64,000 nt of DNA from NCBI GenBank assembly GCA_963976435.1, contig CAXBKQ010000019.1:11434-75433 (forward strand). Direction: 5' to 3'. Position 1 is the stretch's first letter; each line of letters begins with the position of its first letter. Position numbers and translations under genes: made by a program. The notes under the pieces were generated by a model, which ran no database searches, was not told the DNA's origin, and saw only the letters and a program-made list of their open reading frames with translations. The stretch comes from CAKZNE01 sp963976435 (lineage in GTDB: Bacteria > Bacteroidota > Bacteroidia > Flavobacteriales > Schleiferiaceae). Of the stretch, positions 9,039 to 17,611 are shown in pieces.

Positions 9039-11170
9039 TATGAATCTTTTGGCTGACGGAGTGGTAGGGTAATGAGAAACTCAGAACCTTTTCCTAGCTC
9101 ACTTTTTAATTTAATTTTTCCTTGATGTTTTTCTATAATTTTAAATACAATGGACATCCCCAAACCTGTGCCTTCACCTACATCTTTAGTGGTGAAAAAT
9201 GGTTCGAAAAGTTTCTTTTGTGTATTTTCATCCATCCCTATTCCATTATCTCGGATATAAACATTCACATCTACATTAGATCTTTCTGTTTTTAGGGTTA
9301 TTTGTGCCTTTTCACCCTCTTGATATACCTTGTTTTCAACCGCATAAAGGGCATTATTAAGAATATTCATAAACACTTGATTTAGTTTCCCAGGAAAACA
9401 TTCTATCAAAGGAACCTCCTCATCGTATTCTTTTATAATATCTACTTGGTCCTTGGTCTTGCTCCTCAAAATTACAAGGGTAGAATCCAAGCCTTCGGTG
9501 ATGTCAATCAGCTTTACATCATCCTCATCCAAACGGCTAAAAGTTTTTAATCCTTGAACAATTTCTTGGGTTCGAATTGCCCCATCAGAGATACCAGAAA
9601 CCAATGTATCGATCTCTTCTTTGAGAAAATCAAAGTCATATTCAACTTTTAAAGCATGCGCTTTTTCTAAAGTTTCATTTGCATTTTTCACATTTACAGC
9701 AGAATAGGTTTCAACTATTTCATAAATTTCAGACAAGTCTCTTCGTAGAGGAGTTACGTTAGAAGTTACAAAATTTATTGGATTGTTAATCTCATGCGCA
9801 ATTCCCGCTGTAAGCTGACCAAGTGAAGCCATTTTTTCAGCATCCACCAGTTGGGTTTGTGTTTCTTTTAGGTTGGTGAGAGTAGACTCTAATTCTTCAT
9901 TGGATTCTTGCAATTCCATGGTCCTAATCTTCACTCTTTTTTCCAATTCTATATTTTGTTCTTTTACAATTCTTTCGTTTTCTTTTAGGGCAGATACTGT
10001 TCTGCGCTGCGACAGCTCCTTTTCTTTTTTCAAAGTATTTATCCTATTGGCTAGGGCAAGTGAAAGTAATATCGCTTCTAATGCAGAGCCCACTTGAATG
10101 GTATGTAGGGTAAAATAGTTATAGGGTAGTATGGCAAAATCCTTAAGTGAGAAAATTATTATCCCCATCAAGAGTACTGTCCAGGAAAGCACAAAGATCC
10201 TTGCTGGCCTAAATCCATTTCTGAGAATTTTCAGGGAGCCAATATAGATGGTTATGGCAACAAGACCCTGTACTGGAAATAAGATTTTATAAGCGACATC
10301 TCGGTATCCAACAATTTCTAAAAGGATGATAAGCACATAAACCAGCTCAATAACTCGAATGGTTTTATAAAAGGCCTTTGCTTTTCTTTTCACTCTCAGG
10401 AACTCGAAAAAGAATCGAATACCAGCCAGGCTCACCAAACAAGTGAAAAGTACAAAGCTAATTTTGTTAAGACCTGGTAAACCAGGCCAAAGGTATAAGT
10501 ATCCAAATCCAAAAAATGCCGTTTGGGTTAAGAGCACAAATCCTGTATGCACCACATAATACAAATAGCTTCTATCCCTTATTGAAAAATAGAGAAACAA
10601 ATTGTAGAAAAACATCACCAGCATAATACCGGCGTAAATACCGTAGAAAACCAAATCTGAATAATTCCCATTTAAAATTTGGTCCTTAGTACCTATATTC
10701 ACTGGGAAATTAAATTGTTCTTCGCTATTTATCTCAAAATATAAGGTGGTAGATTCACCCTTTTTTAAATGAATATCGAAAATTAAATTTGGCAATTCAT
10801 AGGTCCACTCCGATCTTGGAACTAGCTTCCCTTGTCTGGCTTCATAATTTTGGTCTCCTATACTATATCTAACTTTTACTTCATCTATATAGGGGTTGTA
10901 AACTTCCAAAACCAGCATATCTTCGTCGGTATTGTTGCTTACGTTCAACTTTCCCCAATAGCATTCGGTGCCTTCGAACAAGGGTACTTTTACTTCTCCT
11001 TTTTGGTATTCGAAGGATTTAAAATTATTTCCTTGCTCACAAGATTTATCAATGAAAAACCCTATTTGATCACCAATATTGGTCAGCTTTTCGTTTTCAA
11101 CAATAGCTTGGGCATTTAAGAATCTACTAGAAAGAATGAGTAGAAGGATAATAAGGTGGCGTCTGTTCAT
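9038..11170 (-). CDS. 7TM-DISM sensor histidine kinase
   Basis: Membrane sensor kinase of 710 residues. A signal peptide (about 1-20, ending FLNAQA) is followed by a periplasmic 7TMR-DISMED2-type beta domain (about 30-165), a block of seven hydrophobic helices (about 172-375), and a coiled coil (about 380-445). The HisKA helix has its phospho-His at about 459 (GIAHEINNP), and the HATPase domain shows NILNNALYAV, DNGIGM and GEGTGLGMSIVFKI. Periplasmic DISM domains are thought to bind small ligands such as carbohydrate-like molecules or released signals. The gene follows the acyltransferase by 4 bases and runs into the receiver-kinase gene, so synthesis genes and sensor appear to share one transcript. 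Confidence 0.92.
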   Translation of the reverse strand: MNRRHLIILLLILSSRFLNAQAIVENEKLTNIGDQIGFFIDKSCEQGNNFKSFEYQKGEVKVPLFEGTECYWGKLNVSNNTDEDMLVLEVYNPYIDEVKVRYSIGDQNYEARQGKLVPRSEWTYELPNLIFDIHLKKGESTTLYFEINSEEQFNFPVNIGTKDQILNGNYSDLVFYGIYAGIMLVMFFYNLFLYFSIRDRSYLYYVVHTGFVLLTQTAFFGFGYLYLWPGLPGLNKISFVLFTCLVSLAGIRFFFEFLRVKRKAKAFYKTIRVIELVYVLIILLEIVGYRDVAYKILFPVQGLVAITIYIGSLKILRNGFRPARIFVLSWTVLLMGIIIFSLKDFAILPYNYFTLHTIQVGSALEAILLSLALANRINTLKKEKELSQRRTVSALKENERIVKEQNIELEKRVKIRTMELQESNEELESTLTNLKETQTQLVDAEKMASLGQLTAGIAHEINNPINFVTSNVTPLRRDLSEIYEIVETYSAVNVKNANETLEKAHALKVEYDFDFLKEEIDTLVSGISDGAIRTQEIVQGLKTFSRLDEDDVKLIDITEGLDSTLVILRSKTKDQVDIIKEYDEEVPLIECFPGKLNQVFMNILNNALYAVENKVYQEGEKAQITLKTERSNVDVNVYIRDNGIGMDENTQKKLFEPFFTTKDVGEGTGLGMSIVFKIIEKHQGKIKLKSELGKGSEFLITLPLRQPKDS

Positions 11171-11174
11171 AAAT

Positions 11175-11879
11175 TCAATCGTTCAAAGTGGGAATATAGA
11201 GATCATACTCAATTTCTATTTCACCATTTACTCCTTTTTCTTTTCTTATTTGGGTGGGTTTATTTCTTAATTCAAATATATCAAGCCTCTTTGATTCATC
11301 AGCAGTTTGAAGTTTATTTACATCATCTATAAATAAGACAGTGGCAATCATATCGTCTTTGGGATATAAAAATGTTCCCTTCTTGCCAAGGTCTGTTTTT
11401 ATTTTGAAACCTACTTCTTCTACCATTTTCACGGTATAGGGAGCACAAAATACAAACATTGTTCTCAACTCCAGCACATTAGCAATTGCCACTCCTACCT
11501 TTGCCACACAAGCCTTGGTTAATAATACACTAATTCCATTCCCTGCAATTTCCTTAGAATTCCACAATCCACATAATTCACCAGTCTTTTCTGTTTTAAG
11601 CCTAGCCACCATATCATGGATATTGGGGTCTAAATAACCAATAGCATCCTCAATGGGTAAGGGTTGGTTTCCTCCAGAACCATGAATTCTGGCACCTCCC
11701 AAAATCCGATCACCATCTTGTACGGCAATAACATATACATCGGGATTATAAAACCATTCATGATTTGCGGATGTTACTTTTGTAATTCCATATGATTTCA
11801 ACACATCTTCATGCCCTTGGGCATATTTGCGACATGAATCCAATTCATCTATTGCTCTAAATGCTCTGATTTTTAACAA
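11175..11879 (-). CDS. GNAT-like N-acyltransferase, possibly of the acyl-synthase type
   Basis: Protein of 234 residues with a GNAT-like core: VYVIAVQDGDRILGGARIH (beta strands), GELCGLWNSKEIAGNGISVLLTKACVAKVG (an acyl-CoA pyrophosphate-loop region and helix), and the late FCAPYTVKMVEEVGFKIKTDLG motif (aromatic residue and GF). The C-terminal 60 residues are an extra tail without recognised motifs. The layout recalls LuxI/FeeM-like N-acyl amino acid synthases more than small acetyltransferases, but this is a guess from shape. It lies 7 bases after the E1-nitroreductase gene and 4 bases before the sensor kinase, so it probably works in the same pathway. Substrates cannot be read from the sequence. 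Confidence 0.7.
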   Translation of the reverse strand: MLKIRAFRAIDELDSCRKYAQGHEDVLKSYGITKVTSANHEWFYNPDVYVIAVQDGDRILGGARIHGSGGNQPLPIEDAIGYLDPNIHDMVARLKTEKTGELCGLWNSKEIAGNGISVLLTKACVAKVGVAIANVLELRTMFVFCAPYTVKMVEEVGFKIKTDLGKKGTFLYPKDDMIATVLFIDDVNKLQTADESKRLDIFELRNKPTQIRKEKGVNGEIEIEYDLYIPTLND

Positions 11880-11886
11880 AATGCAT

Positions 11887-14235
11887 TCATTTAATTAGTA
11901 GGGTATCCTCCAAATCAAATCGGTAGGATTTTATTTTTGGTTCCTCTGCGTAAAATAAACGAAAAAGGAACAAATGGTTTTTCGATTGTATATTCTGGAA
12001 TATAGAATTATAGGCTTCATTGATATTTACCATTTCATTCCAAACAAACTTATCTTCGATTGGGTCATTTTTAATAATTCTATAAAACATAAAAGTGCTG
12101 GGAGAAATGGGCTGAAAAGCAACATTCTGAGAATTTGCCGCCAACCAAATCCTTTGTAATACGGATCCTCCATCGAATACGTCCTTGTCTTGATGACCAT
12201 CGCCATAAAACAAACAAATGGCTGAAGATTTTTTTACGGAAGAGCTGGTCATATCAATAAAACCATTTCCCAAATCCCACTCCTTAATATTTTTAATAGC
12301 ACCCCAATCTTTTAATAATGAAAGACCAGCTGCATCCGCAGCGGAAAGATCCAAGGTATTGATATCTATCCCATTACGTGTTTGATAGGCTTCCTCATCA
12401 GTCCATCTAATTTCATTAAAGAGGTCCTGATGACTTTTTTCATGCAAAATTCTTAACCTCTCCATTCTGCCATAGATATTTGCCAATTGTTCTATTTGGC
12501 CTTGATCTTGAATTATTTCAATTCCATATCCTGAGCTATCCGAACAAATAGATTTTAATTCACCCAAAACATCAGTATTCAAACCTTTAATATTTCCCGC
12601 CTTTCTATTGGTAAGTCTATTTTTAATGGTTTGCGACAATCTTTCCTCTAGTACATTCTCAAACTTTCCCTCGCTGAAATATATAGATGCTACATGGGGA
12701 GAGTTTTCATGATAATGAAATTCTATATTGGATTGGTAACCGTATTTCTTACTTCTAAGTTGTATGTTCTCACAAGCAGCTCCAAAGGAGAGAAGAGATC
12801 CTCTATGCTGATAGTCGAGAAAGCTGATGGACTTTTTCAGATCGTGAAAAAGATGTAATACTCCATCCGAATAATACCATTTCCAAGGCTGGCAATTTCC
12901 GCCAGAAGGTGCTGTATTGGCATTTTCTACCAGGTCTTTAATAATTTCATCTTCTAAATAAATCCTGTCTTTAAACCTATTGTTATCGAAGGATTTAAGT
13001 AGTTTTTCGATGTCCCCCAATCCCAATTCTTCTATGCGGTCCTTTGGCTTCTCTTCTAATTTTAAATTATCGGATTCATCAGAAATTAAATCTTCTAAAT
13101 CAATAAAGAACCTTCCGGAGACGTGGAGCTTTTTCAATAAAATTCTTCTGGCAACATTTGCAGAAACTGCACCTCCAAGGGCAACAGATGAAGCCAACTG
13201 GGGCCAGGTGGTAATAGTTTCTTTTATTTCAAACATGGAGGCCTTAAACCTTTTGGATAAAGTTGTAGAACCCACCATTTTAAGCACATAAGGGATTTTC
13301 TCCTCGGTGCTCAATCCTCCCAAATTCATTAACTCACTCTCAGGAGCCAGACCATGAAAAATAGGTCTACTAGGTTCTAGATCATACCTTTCTATATCCA
13401 ACATTCCTCTATCACTTGTATCCATTACAAGAGGAATAGAATATTCTTTAGATTTTAGGCGCACCAAAACTTTAATATCCAAAGAGTCACATTCTTCAAT
13501 CACTAGATCCAAAAGCCCATCTTTGCTAAAAAAGCTTTCAATATTATCAGCATTTAAGCCTTCAGGAAATATCTCTACATTTAAATAGGGGTCAATTTCA
13601 TAAATTTCCCTTGCTACCATTATCACTTTAGGTAGACCTAAACTGTCCACTCCTCTTCTAATTCTATTGAGGTTGGTTAGTTCTAAACTGTCAAAATCTG
13701 CAATTCGGATAGTTCCAAAACTACGCTCAATGGCCATGGTTAAAGCTACAGATTGCCCCACGGAAAGGCCAACAACTCCTATGATCTTTTTAGAAAGATC
13801 TTGTTGTTCCTCCTCCGTTATTTTGTATTTATTCCTCGAAGTCCTTAATTCGATAAATTCTTGCTCACCTACTAGATGAACAAGTAAATTTCGCCAAGGA
13901 TAAAAAACCCAAACTCCATAGTCATCAATATCATTCTCCTTTTTCCAATCTACGAGAAGAGCATCTAGCTCAGATTCACCTAAATTTTTTCTTGGATTCC
14001 TAATTTTAAACAACTCCTTAAGCTGCTCACCTATTCTATCGTGGATTTCAATTCCAGAATTGTTGTCTATTAATTTTTCTAGAGCAATCCTTTCTTCCTC
14101 CACAGCAAGGTCAAAGATTAGGGGTGATATTGATTCTAAGTTTTGTTTTTTACATAAAAGAAGTTTTTTTGCCAGACCTTTTTGGGACTGATTTCTCATA
14201 ATTGGTTTTGGATGATTTGCCTGCAAAATAAGCAT
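11887..14235 (-). CDS. ThiF/E1-like adenylyltransferase fused to a nitroreductase (Rv1355c-type)
   Basis: Fusion of 782 residues. Residues about 150-385 form a ThiF/MoeB/E1 adenylation domain: the nucleotide loop GVVGLSVGQS, the Mg/ATP motif DFDSLELTNLNR (180-191) and GLPKV. There is no paired CxxC zinc site. Residues about 425-782 form a nitroreductase-like flavin domain with the FMN motif NTAPSGGNCQPW near 440-451 and SFGAACENIQL. The order resembles the Rv1355c/MoeY-type family, whose reaction is not established as far as I know. In azole- or modified-peptide pathways the same two enzyme classes activate a carboxylate and then oxidise a ring, but no precursor peptide is seen here. Two ATG starts are possible (14235 or 14199). 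It is first in the minus-strand operon. Confidence 0.82.
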   Translation of the reverse strand: MLILQANHPKPIMRNQSQKGLAKKLLLCKKQNLESISPLIFDLAVEEERIALEKLIDNNSGIEIHDRIGEQLKELFKIRNPRKNLGESELDALLVDWKKENDIDDYGVWVFYPWRNLLVHLVGEQEFIELRTSRNKYKITEEEQQDLSKKIIGVVGLSVGQSVALTMAIERSFGTIRIADFDSLELTNLNRIRRGVDSLGLPKVIMVAREIYEIDPYLNVEIFPEGLNADNIESFFSKDGLLDLVIEECDSLDIKVLVRLKSKEYSIPLVMDTSDRGMLDIERYDLEPSRPIFHGLAPESELMNLGGLSTEEKIPYVLKMVGSTTLSKRFKASMFEIKETITTWPQLASSVALGGAVSANVARRILLKKLHVSGRFFIDLEDLISDESDNLKLEEKPKDRIEELGLGDIEKLLKSFDNNRFKDRIYLEDEIIKDLVENANTAPSGGNCQPWKWYYSDGVLHLFHDLKKSISFLDYQHRGSLLSFGAACENIQLRSKKYGYQSNIEFHYHENSPHVASIYFSEGKFENVLEERLSQTIKNRLTNRKAGNIKGLNTDVLGELKSICSDSSGYGIEIIQDQGQIEQLANIYGRMERLRILHEKSHQDLFNEIRWTDEEAYQTRNGIDINTLDLSAADAAGLSLLKDWGAIKNIKEWDLGNGFIDMTSSSVKKSSAICLFYGDGHQDKDVFDGGSVLQRIWLAANSQNVAFQPISPSTFMFYRIIKNDPIEDKFVWNEMVNINEAYNSIFQNIQSKNHLFLFRLFYAEEPKIKSYRFDLEDTLLIK

Positions 14236-14342
14236 ACTTTAATAATCTTGGTTGGGTAAAACCCTGATTTTTTAATTTTCTAATGTTAAAAACTCTCCAT
14301 TTAGGATAATATCTCTTTATTTTAGACAATCGCCAATCCTGA

Positions 14343-14356
14343 TAAACAATTGTTTA
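14343..14356. promoter_or_regulatory. Perfect 14-base palindrome in the divergent control region
   Basis: TAAACAATTGTTTA is a perfect inverted repeat without spacer, about midway in the 200-base gap between the E1-nitroreductase gene (minus) and the receiver gene (plus). A dimeric regulator could bind here and control both sides. No regulator with a DNA-binding domain is encoded in the island, so the binding protein is unknown. Confidence 0.35.
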
Positions 14357-14444
14357 GAAGAATCTATAGAGTAAATGTTAGATTTTCAAAATATTACTTT
14401 ACTTTGTCCTCTAAAATGTTCTATTCCAATTTTGATATTAATTG

Positions 14445-14906
14445 ATGAGTGACAAGATTAGGATTCTCTATGTTGATGATGAAGTTCACAACCTCCAAGC
14501 TTTTAAAGCCACCTACCGGAGGATTTTTGAAGTTCATATTGCAGAATCTGGAAAGGAGGGTTTGGAAATTTTCAAAAACAATCCGCTAGACGTTGTAATT
14601 ACAGATCAAAGAATGCCGGAAATGACCGGAATTCAGTTTTTGGAGGAAATTCAAAAACTAAATCATGAGCCCATGAGAATTCTTCTTACCGGATACTCTG
14701 ATATAAATGCCGTTGTAGATGCTATAAATAAAGGCCAGGTTTACCGATATTTGAGCAAACCTTGGCAAGAGGATGAATTGCGAACAACCATAGAAAGTGC
14801 TTACGAAGTTTTTCGTTTAAGAAAAGAAAATAAAGAACTGATAGAAAAACTCGCAAAAGCTAATGAACAGCTTGAGTTTATGCTCCGCCAGAGACTTTTA
14901 TCTTAA
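14445..14906 (+). CDS. Receiver-domain protein with coiled-coil tail
   Basis: About 153 residues. The receiver domain has LYVDDEV, the phospho-acceptor Asp in ITDQRMP (about residue 54) and Lys in LSKPW. It ends in a coiled coil (ENKELIEKLAKANEQLEF) and has no output domain. The ATG at 14445 is preferred over the TTG at 14442. It is strikingly similar to the receiver part of the 7938-9038 protein (shared DINxxxxAINKGxxYR, KPWxExE, AY and RK positions), so the two are paralogues. It faces away from the E1-nitroreductase gene and overlaps the protease start as TAATG. It probably belongs to the same phosphorelay. Confidence 0.88.
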   Translation: MSDKIRILYVDDEVHNLQAFKATYRRIFEVHIAESGKEGLEIFKNNPLDVVITDQRMPEMTGIQFLEEIQKLNHEPMRILLTGYSDINAVVDAINKGQVYRYLSKPWQEDELRTTIESAYEVFRLRKENKELIEKLAKANEQLEFMLRQRLLS

Positions 14907-16531
14907 TGTTTAGACCTTTTACCTTATTACTTTTCTTTTTTCTCCTTTTAGATTTTGCATCCAATGCACAGTCTCAAAAAACGCAAATCCAAGAACTTAC
15001 TGCAAACGAAAACAACGACCTTAAAGCCGAAGAATTAAACCATTATCTAGATTCAATAAGTCCCTTCCTTTCTAGTCCTCCCATCGGGAAATATATTGGC
15101 AAAGCTCTAAGCTTAAATCAGTTTAATAGCTCCTATTATAAAAATCATCAAGTCAATAGCTGGAAAATTCAGACCCGAAATTTAAAGACCAGGGTTTTTT
15201 TCAAAAACTTATCTCTAGAAAATGGTGATAGCCTCTTCACTTATAACCTTGAAGGTGATCTATTAGAAATAAAAACCATACATAATACCTATGGTTCGGC
15301 ATTTACTAGCCTGGCTTCCATTAATGGCTTGGTGTTTCAGCTAAAAAATTATTCCAAGAATGCCAGCGCCCAAATAACTGGTTATTCCCTAGAATCTGTA
15401 AAAGATGCGCAGTTCAGCCCTATGTCTTTCGGAGAAAGTGAAGCCTGTCAAGTAAATATCAATTGTAATGAAGGTGATGATTTTAGAAATATTCAAAAAT
15501 CTGTGGTCCGTATCCTTATGAAAATCGGATCCTCCTTTTTATGGTGTACTGGGACTGTGGTAAATAATACAAGCTATAATTATGAACCTTATATATTAAG
15601 TGCCGAACATTGTGGTTTATTAGGTAATGATATTGCTCCTCAAAGTGATTTAGACTCCTGGACTTTTTATTTTAATTATGAAAGTCCGGATTGTGATAAT
15701 CCCAGCAGTGAGGGGAATTTGGATAGACAAAGAATGACAGGTGCCAACTTATTGGCAAATAGTGATGACCAAGGAGGAGATTTTGGATCCGATTTTCTAT
15801 TATTAAAATTACAGAACAATATACCCACTGTCTTTAATGCTTATTATTCGGGCTGGAATCACAATGGGTTGGCGAAACCAAAAAATGGGGTTGGAATTCA
15901 TCACCCTTCAGGGGATATCAAAAAAATAAGCAGCTATGAATTTCCAGCAGAAAGTGGATCTTTTGGCAGTACTGTTAGTGATACTCATTGGTTAGTTAAC
16001 TGGAGGCCAAGCTTAAATGGATATGGAACCACCGAACAAGGTTCTTCAGGATCTCCAATTTTTGATGAAAATAATTTACTGAGAGGGGTCTTAACAGGAG
16101 GCGGGTCTGCCTGCAATAATTTATCTGGCAAGGACTATTATGGCAAATTAAGCTATAGTTGGAATTCCAATGGCAATTTAAATACTAGACGATTAGACAA
16201 ATGGCTAGACCCTACAAATACGGGGTATTTAGCTATTAATGGAGCATTTGAAGGCGATAGTAAGCCCATTTTAGATGGAGAAGAAATTGAAATTTTTCCT
16301 AATCCAGCCAATGAAAATATCGTAAAAATCAGAAATATTGGAAGGCCACAAGAAAGCCTAACTTTAAGTGTTTTCTCTTTTCAAGGGCAATTGTTATTTT
16401 CCTCAGAAGTGGTTTCCATTCCAGGCAAAGACTATGAATTGGAAATTACTAAGTGGCCCAATGGCATCTACTACATTCAAATCGAACAAAACTCCGACAT
16501 CAGCCGGCAATTGTTAATCATTAGAAAATAA
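14906..16531 (+). CDS. Secreted trypsin-like serine protease with T9SS sorting domain (lysyl endopeptidase-like)
   Basis: Exported protein of 541 residues. Signal peptide about 1-21; propeptide-like region about 22-185; protease domain with catalytic His about 235 (SAEHCG), Asp about 296 (FGSDFLLLKL) and Ser about 381 (QGSSGSP). Several Cys pairs (CTG, EHC, DCDN, SACNN) fit disulphides of an extracellular enzyme in the Achromobacter lysyl endopeptidase group. The last 80 or so residues are a T9SS type A sorting domain: IEIFPNPAN, then a beta sandwich with WPNGIYYIQIE, ending LLIIRK. It should cross the outer membrane by the type IX system. The start overlaps the upstream receiver gene stop (TAATG). 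Confidence 0.9.
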   Translation: MFRPFTLLLFFFLLLDFASNAQSQKTQIQELTANENNDLKAEELNHYLDSISPFLSSPPIGKYIGKALSLNQFNSSYYKNHQVNSWKIQTRNLKTRVFFKNLSLENGDSLFTYNLEGDLLEIKTIHNTYGSAFTSLASINGLVFQLKNYSKNASAQITGYSLESVKDAQFSPMSFGESEACQVNINCNEGDDFRNIQKSVVRILMKIGSSFLWCTGTVVNNTSYNYEPYILSAEHCGLLGNDIAPQSDLDSWTFYFNYESPDCDNPSSEGNLDRQRMTGANLLANSDDQGGDFGSDFLLLKLQNNIPTVFNAYYSGWNHNGLAKPKNGVGIHHPSGDIKKISSYEFPAESGSFGSTVSDTHWLVNWRPSLNGYGTTEQGSSGSPIFDENNLLRGVLTGGGSACNNLSGKDYYGKLSYSWNSNGNLNTRRLDKWLDPTNTGYLAINGAFEGDSKPILDGEEIEIFPNPANENIVKIRNIGRPQESLTLSVFSFQGQLLFSSEVVSIPGKDYELEITKWPNGIYYIQIEQNSDISRQLLIIRK

Positions 16532-16532
16532 A

Positions 16533-16886
16533 TCAATATTGATGGGTATTCAATAATACCAATGTGCAGGCAATTTCTGATTCTATACCGGATTTGGCCA
16601 ACAATTCCTGCAATTCCCCATTTTCTGTACCGGGATTAAAAATTACTCTTCTCGGTTTTAAGGATAATATATAATCGTAATACTGCTCTTGCCTTTTGGG
16701 GTTTAGGTAAAGACTTATAGTATCAATATCCTCTAGGGCTGGGGTTCCTTCAATAATTTTTATTTCTCCATCATTCTCCTTTGCCCCAATGGCAACAATT
16801 TCATGTCCATGCCTCCTTAGGGATTTAGCTGCCATATTCGAATACCTTTCTTCCTTTGGGCTGGCTCCTAGAACTAATGTTTTCAT
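16533..16886 (-). CDS. CoA-binding domain protein (YccU-like)
   Basis: Small Rossmann-fold protein of 117 residues with TLVLGASPKEERYSNMAAKSLRRHGHEIVAIG at its start, a CoA_binding_2-type signature. The family binds CoA or a nucleotide; its role is not known. The start is taken as the ATG at 16886, where the conserved MKTLVLGAS begins; the longer open frame upstream has no family sequence. It is convergent with the protease gene (one base between) and divergent from the ABC transporter genes. Confidence 0.85.
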   Translation of the reverse strand: MKTLVLGASPKEERYSNMAAKSLRRHGHEIVAIGAKENDGEIKIIEGTPALEDIDTISLYLNPKRQEQYYDYILSLKPRRVIFNPGTENGELQELLAKSGIESEIACTLVLLNTHQY

Positions 16887-16952
16887 AAATAGATATTTAC
16901 ATGAATATAAATTGGCTTTGTAACTAAGGCTTAAAATTAAGTCTTTAAACTC

Positions 16953-16960
16953 TACTTTTG
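16953..16960 (+). promoter_or_regulatory. Predicted -7 element of the ABC/DUF3299 operon
   Basis: TACTTTTG matches TAnnTTTG exactly. It overlaps the first possible TTG start (16958) of the ATPase gene, so transcription would begin downstream of that codon. This favours the TTG at 16985 as the real start. No convincing -33 TTG is seen. Confidence 0.45.
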
Positions 16961-16984
16961 TATCAAACAAAATTATCAGCTCAT

Positions 16985-17611
16985 TTGGTTTTCACTAGTC
17001 AAGTTTCATATTCTTATAATTCAAACAAAGAAATTGTCTTCCCTGATATTCAGTTAAATTCCAATTCAAATTTACTGATACTCGGAAAGTCTGGTTCTGG
17101 TAAAACTACCTTTCTACACTTGCTAGGTGGATTATTAAAACTTCAAAAGGGCGAGATAAGAATTGGTGGAAATTCGATTGGCGAAATGAATAGCAAGGAG
17201 CTAGATGCCTTTAGAGGCAAGGAAATTGGCTTGATTTTCCAAAAATCACATTTTGTAAAATCCCTTAGTATTAAAGAGAATTTGGAGCTTGCTCAAAAAT
17301 TGGCAAAGCAAGCCTCAAACAGTGCTCACTTAAAGGAGGTTTTGGAAATTTTGGATATAGGTGACAAATTAAATTGCTTAGCCAACGAATTAAGTGTTGG
17401 GGAACAACAAAGGGCTAGTATTGCAAGAGCTGTAATAAACAGCCCTTCGCTAATTTTAGCTGATGAACCCACTTCTGCCTTGGACGATGAAAACGCTGAA
17501 ATTGTAGTCGATTTATTATTATCCAGTGCCAAAAAATGCCATGCCAATTTATTAGTGGTTAGCCATGATCGAAGATTATTATCTAAACTTTCCAATTCTA
17601 TAGAGCTATGA
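16985..17611 (+). CDS. ABC transporter ATP-binding protein, LolD/MacB type
   Basis: ATPase of about 208 residues. Walker A is GKSGSGKTT, the signature motif is LSVGEQQRASIARA, and Walker B with D-loop is LILADEPTSALD, then SHD for the H-loop. The grouping with a single MacB/LolC/FtsX-like permease suggests a mechanotransmission-type ABC system that works on periplasmic or lipoprotein substrates rather than an importer. I favour the TTG at 16985 (then VFTSQVSYSY) as start because the predicted promoter -7 element covers the other TTG; no ATG is available before the Walker A. It overlaps the permease gene by four bases. Confidence 0.88.
   Translation: MVFTSQVSYSYNSNKEIVFPDIQLNSNSNLLILGKSGSGKTTFLHLLGGLLKLQKGEIRIGGNSIGEMNSKELDAFRGKEIGLIFQKSHFVKSLSIKENLELAQKLAKQASNSAHLKEVLEILDIGDKLNCLANELSVGEQQRASIARAVINSPSLILADEPTSALDDENAEIVVDLLLSSAKKCHANLLVVSHDRRLLSKLSNSIEL

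Noticed and set aside
11887..14235. The E1-nitroreductase fusion considered as a RiPP (azole peptide) biosynthesis locus.
   Set aside because: No YcaO gene and no small precursor peptide frame are visible in the 200-base control region or between the operon genes.
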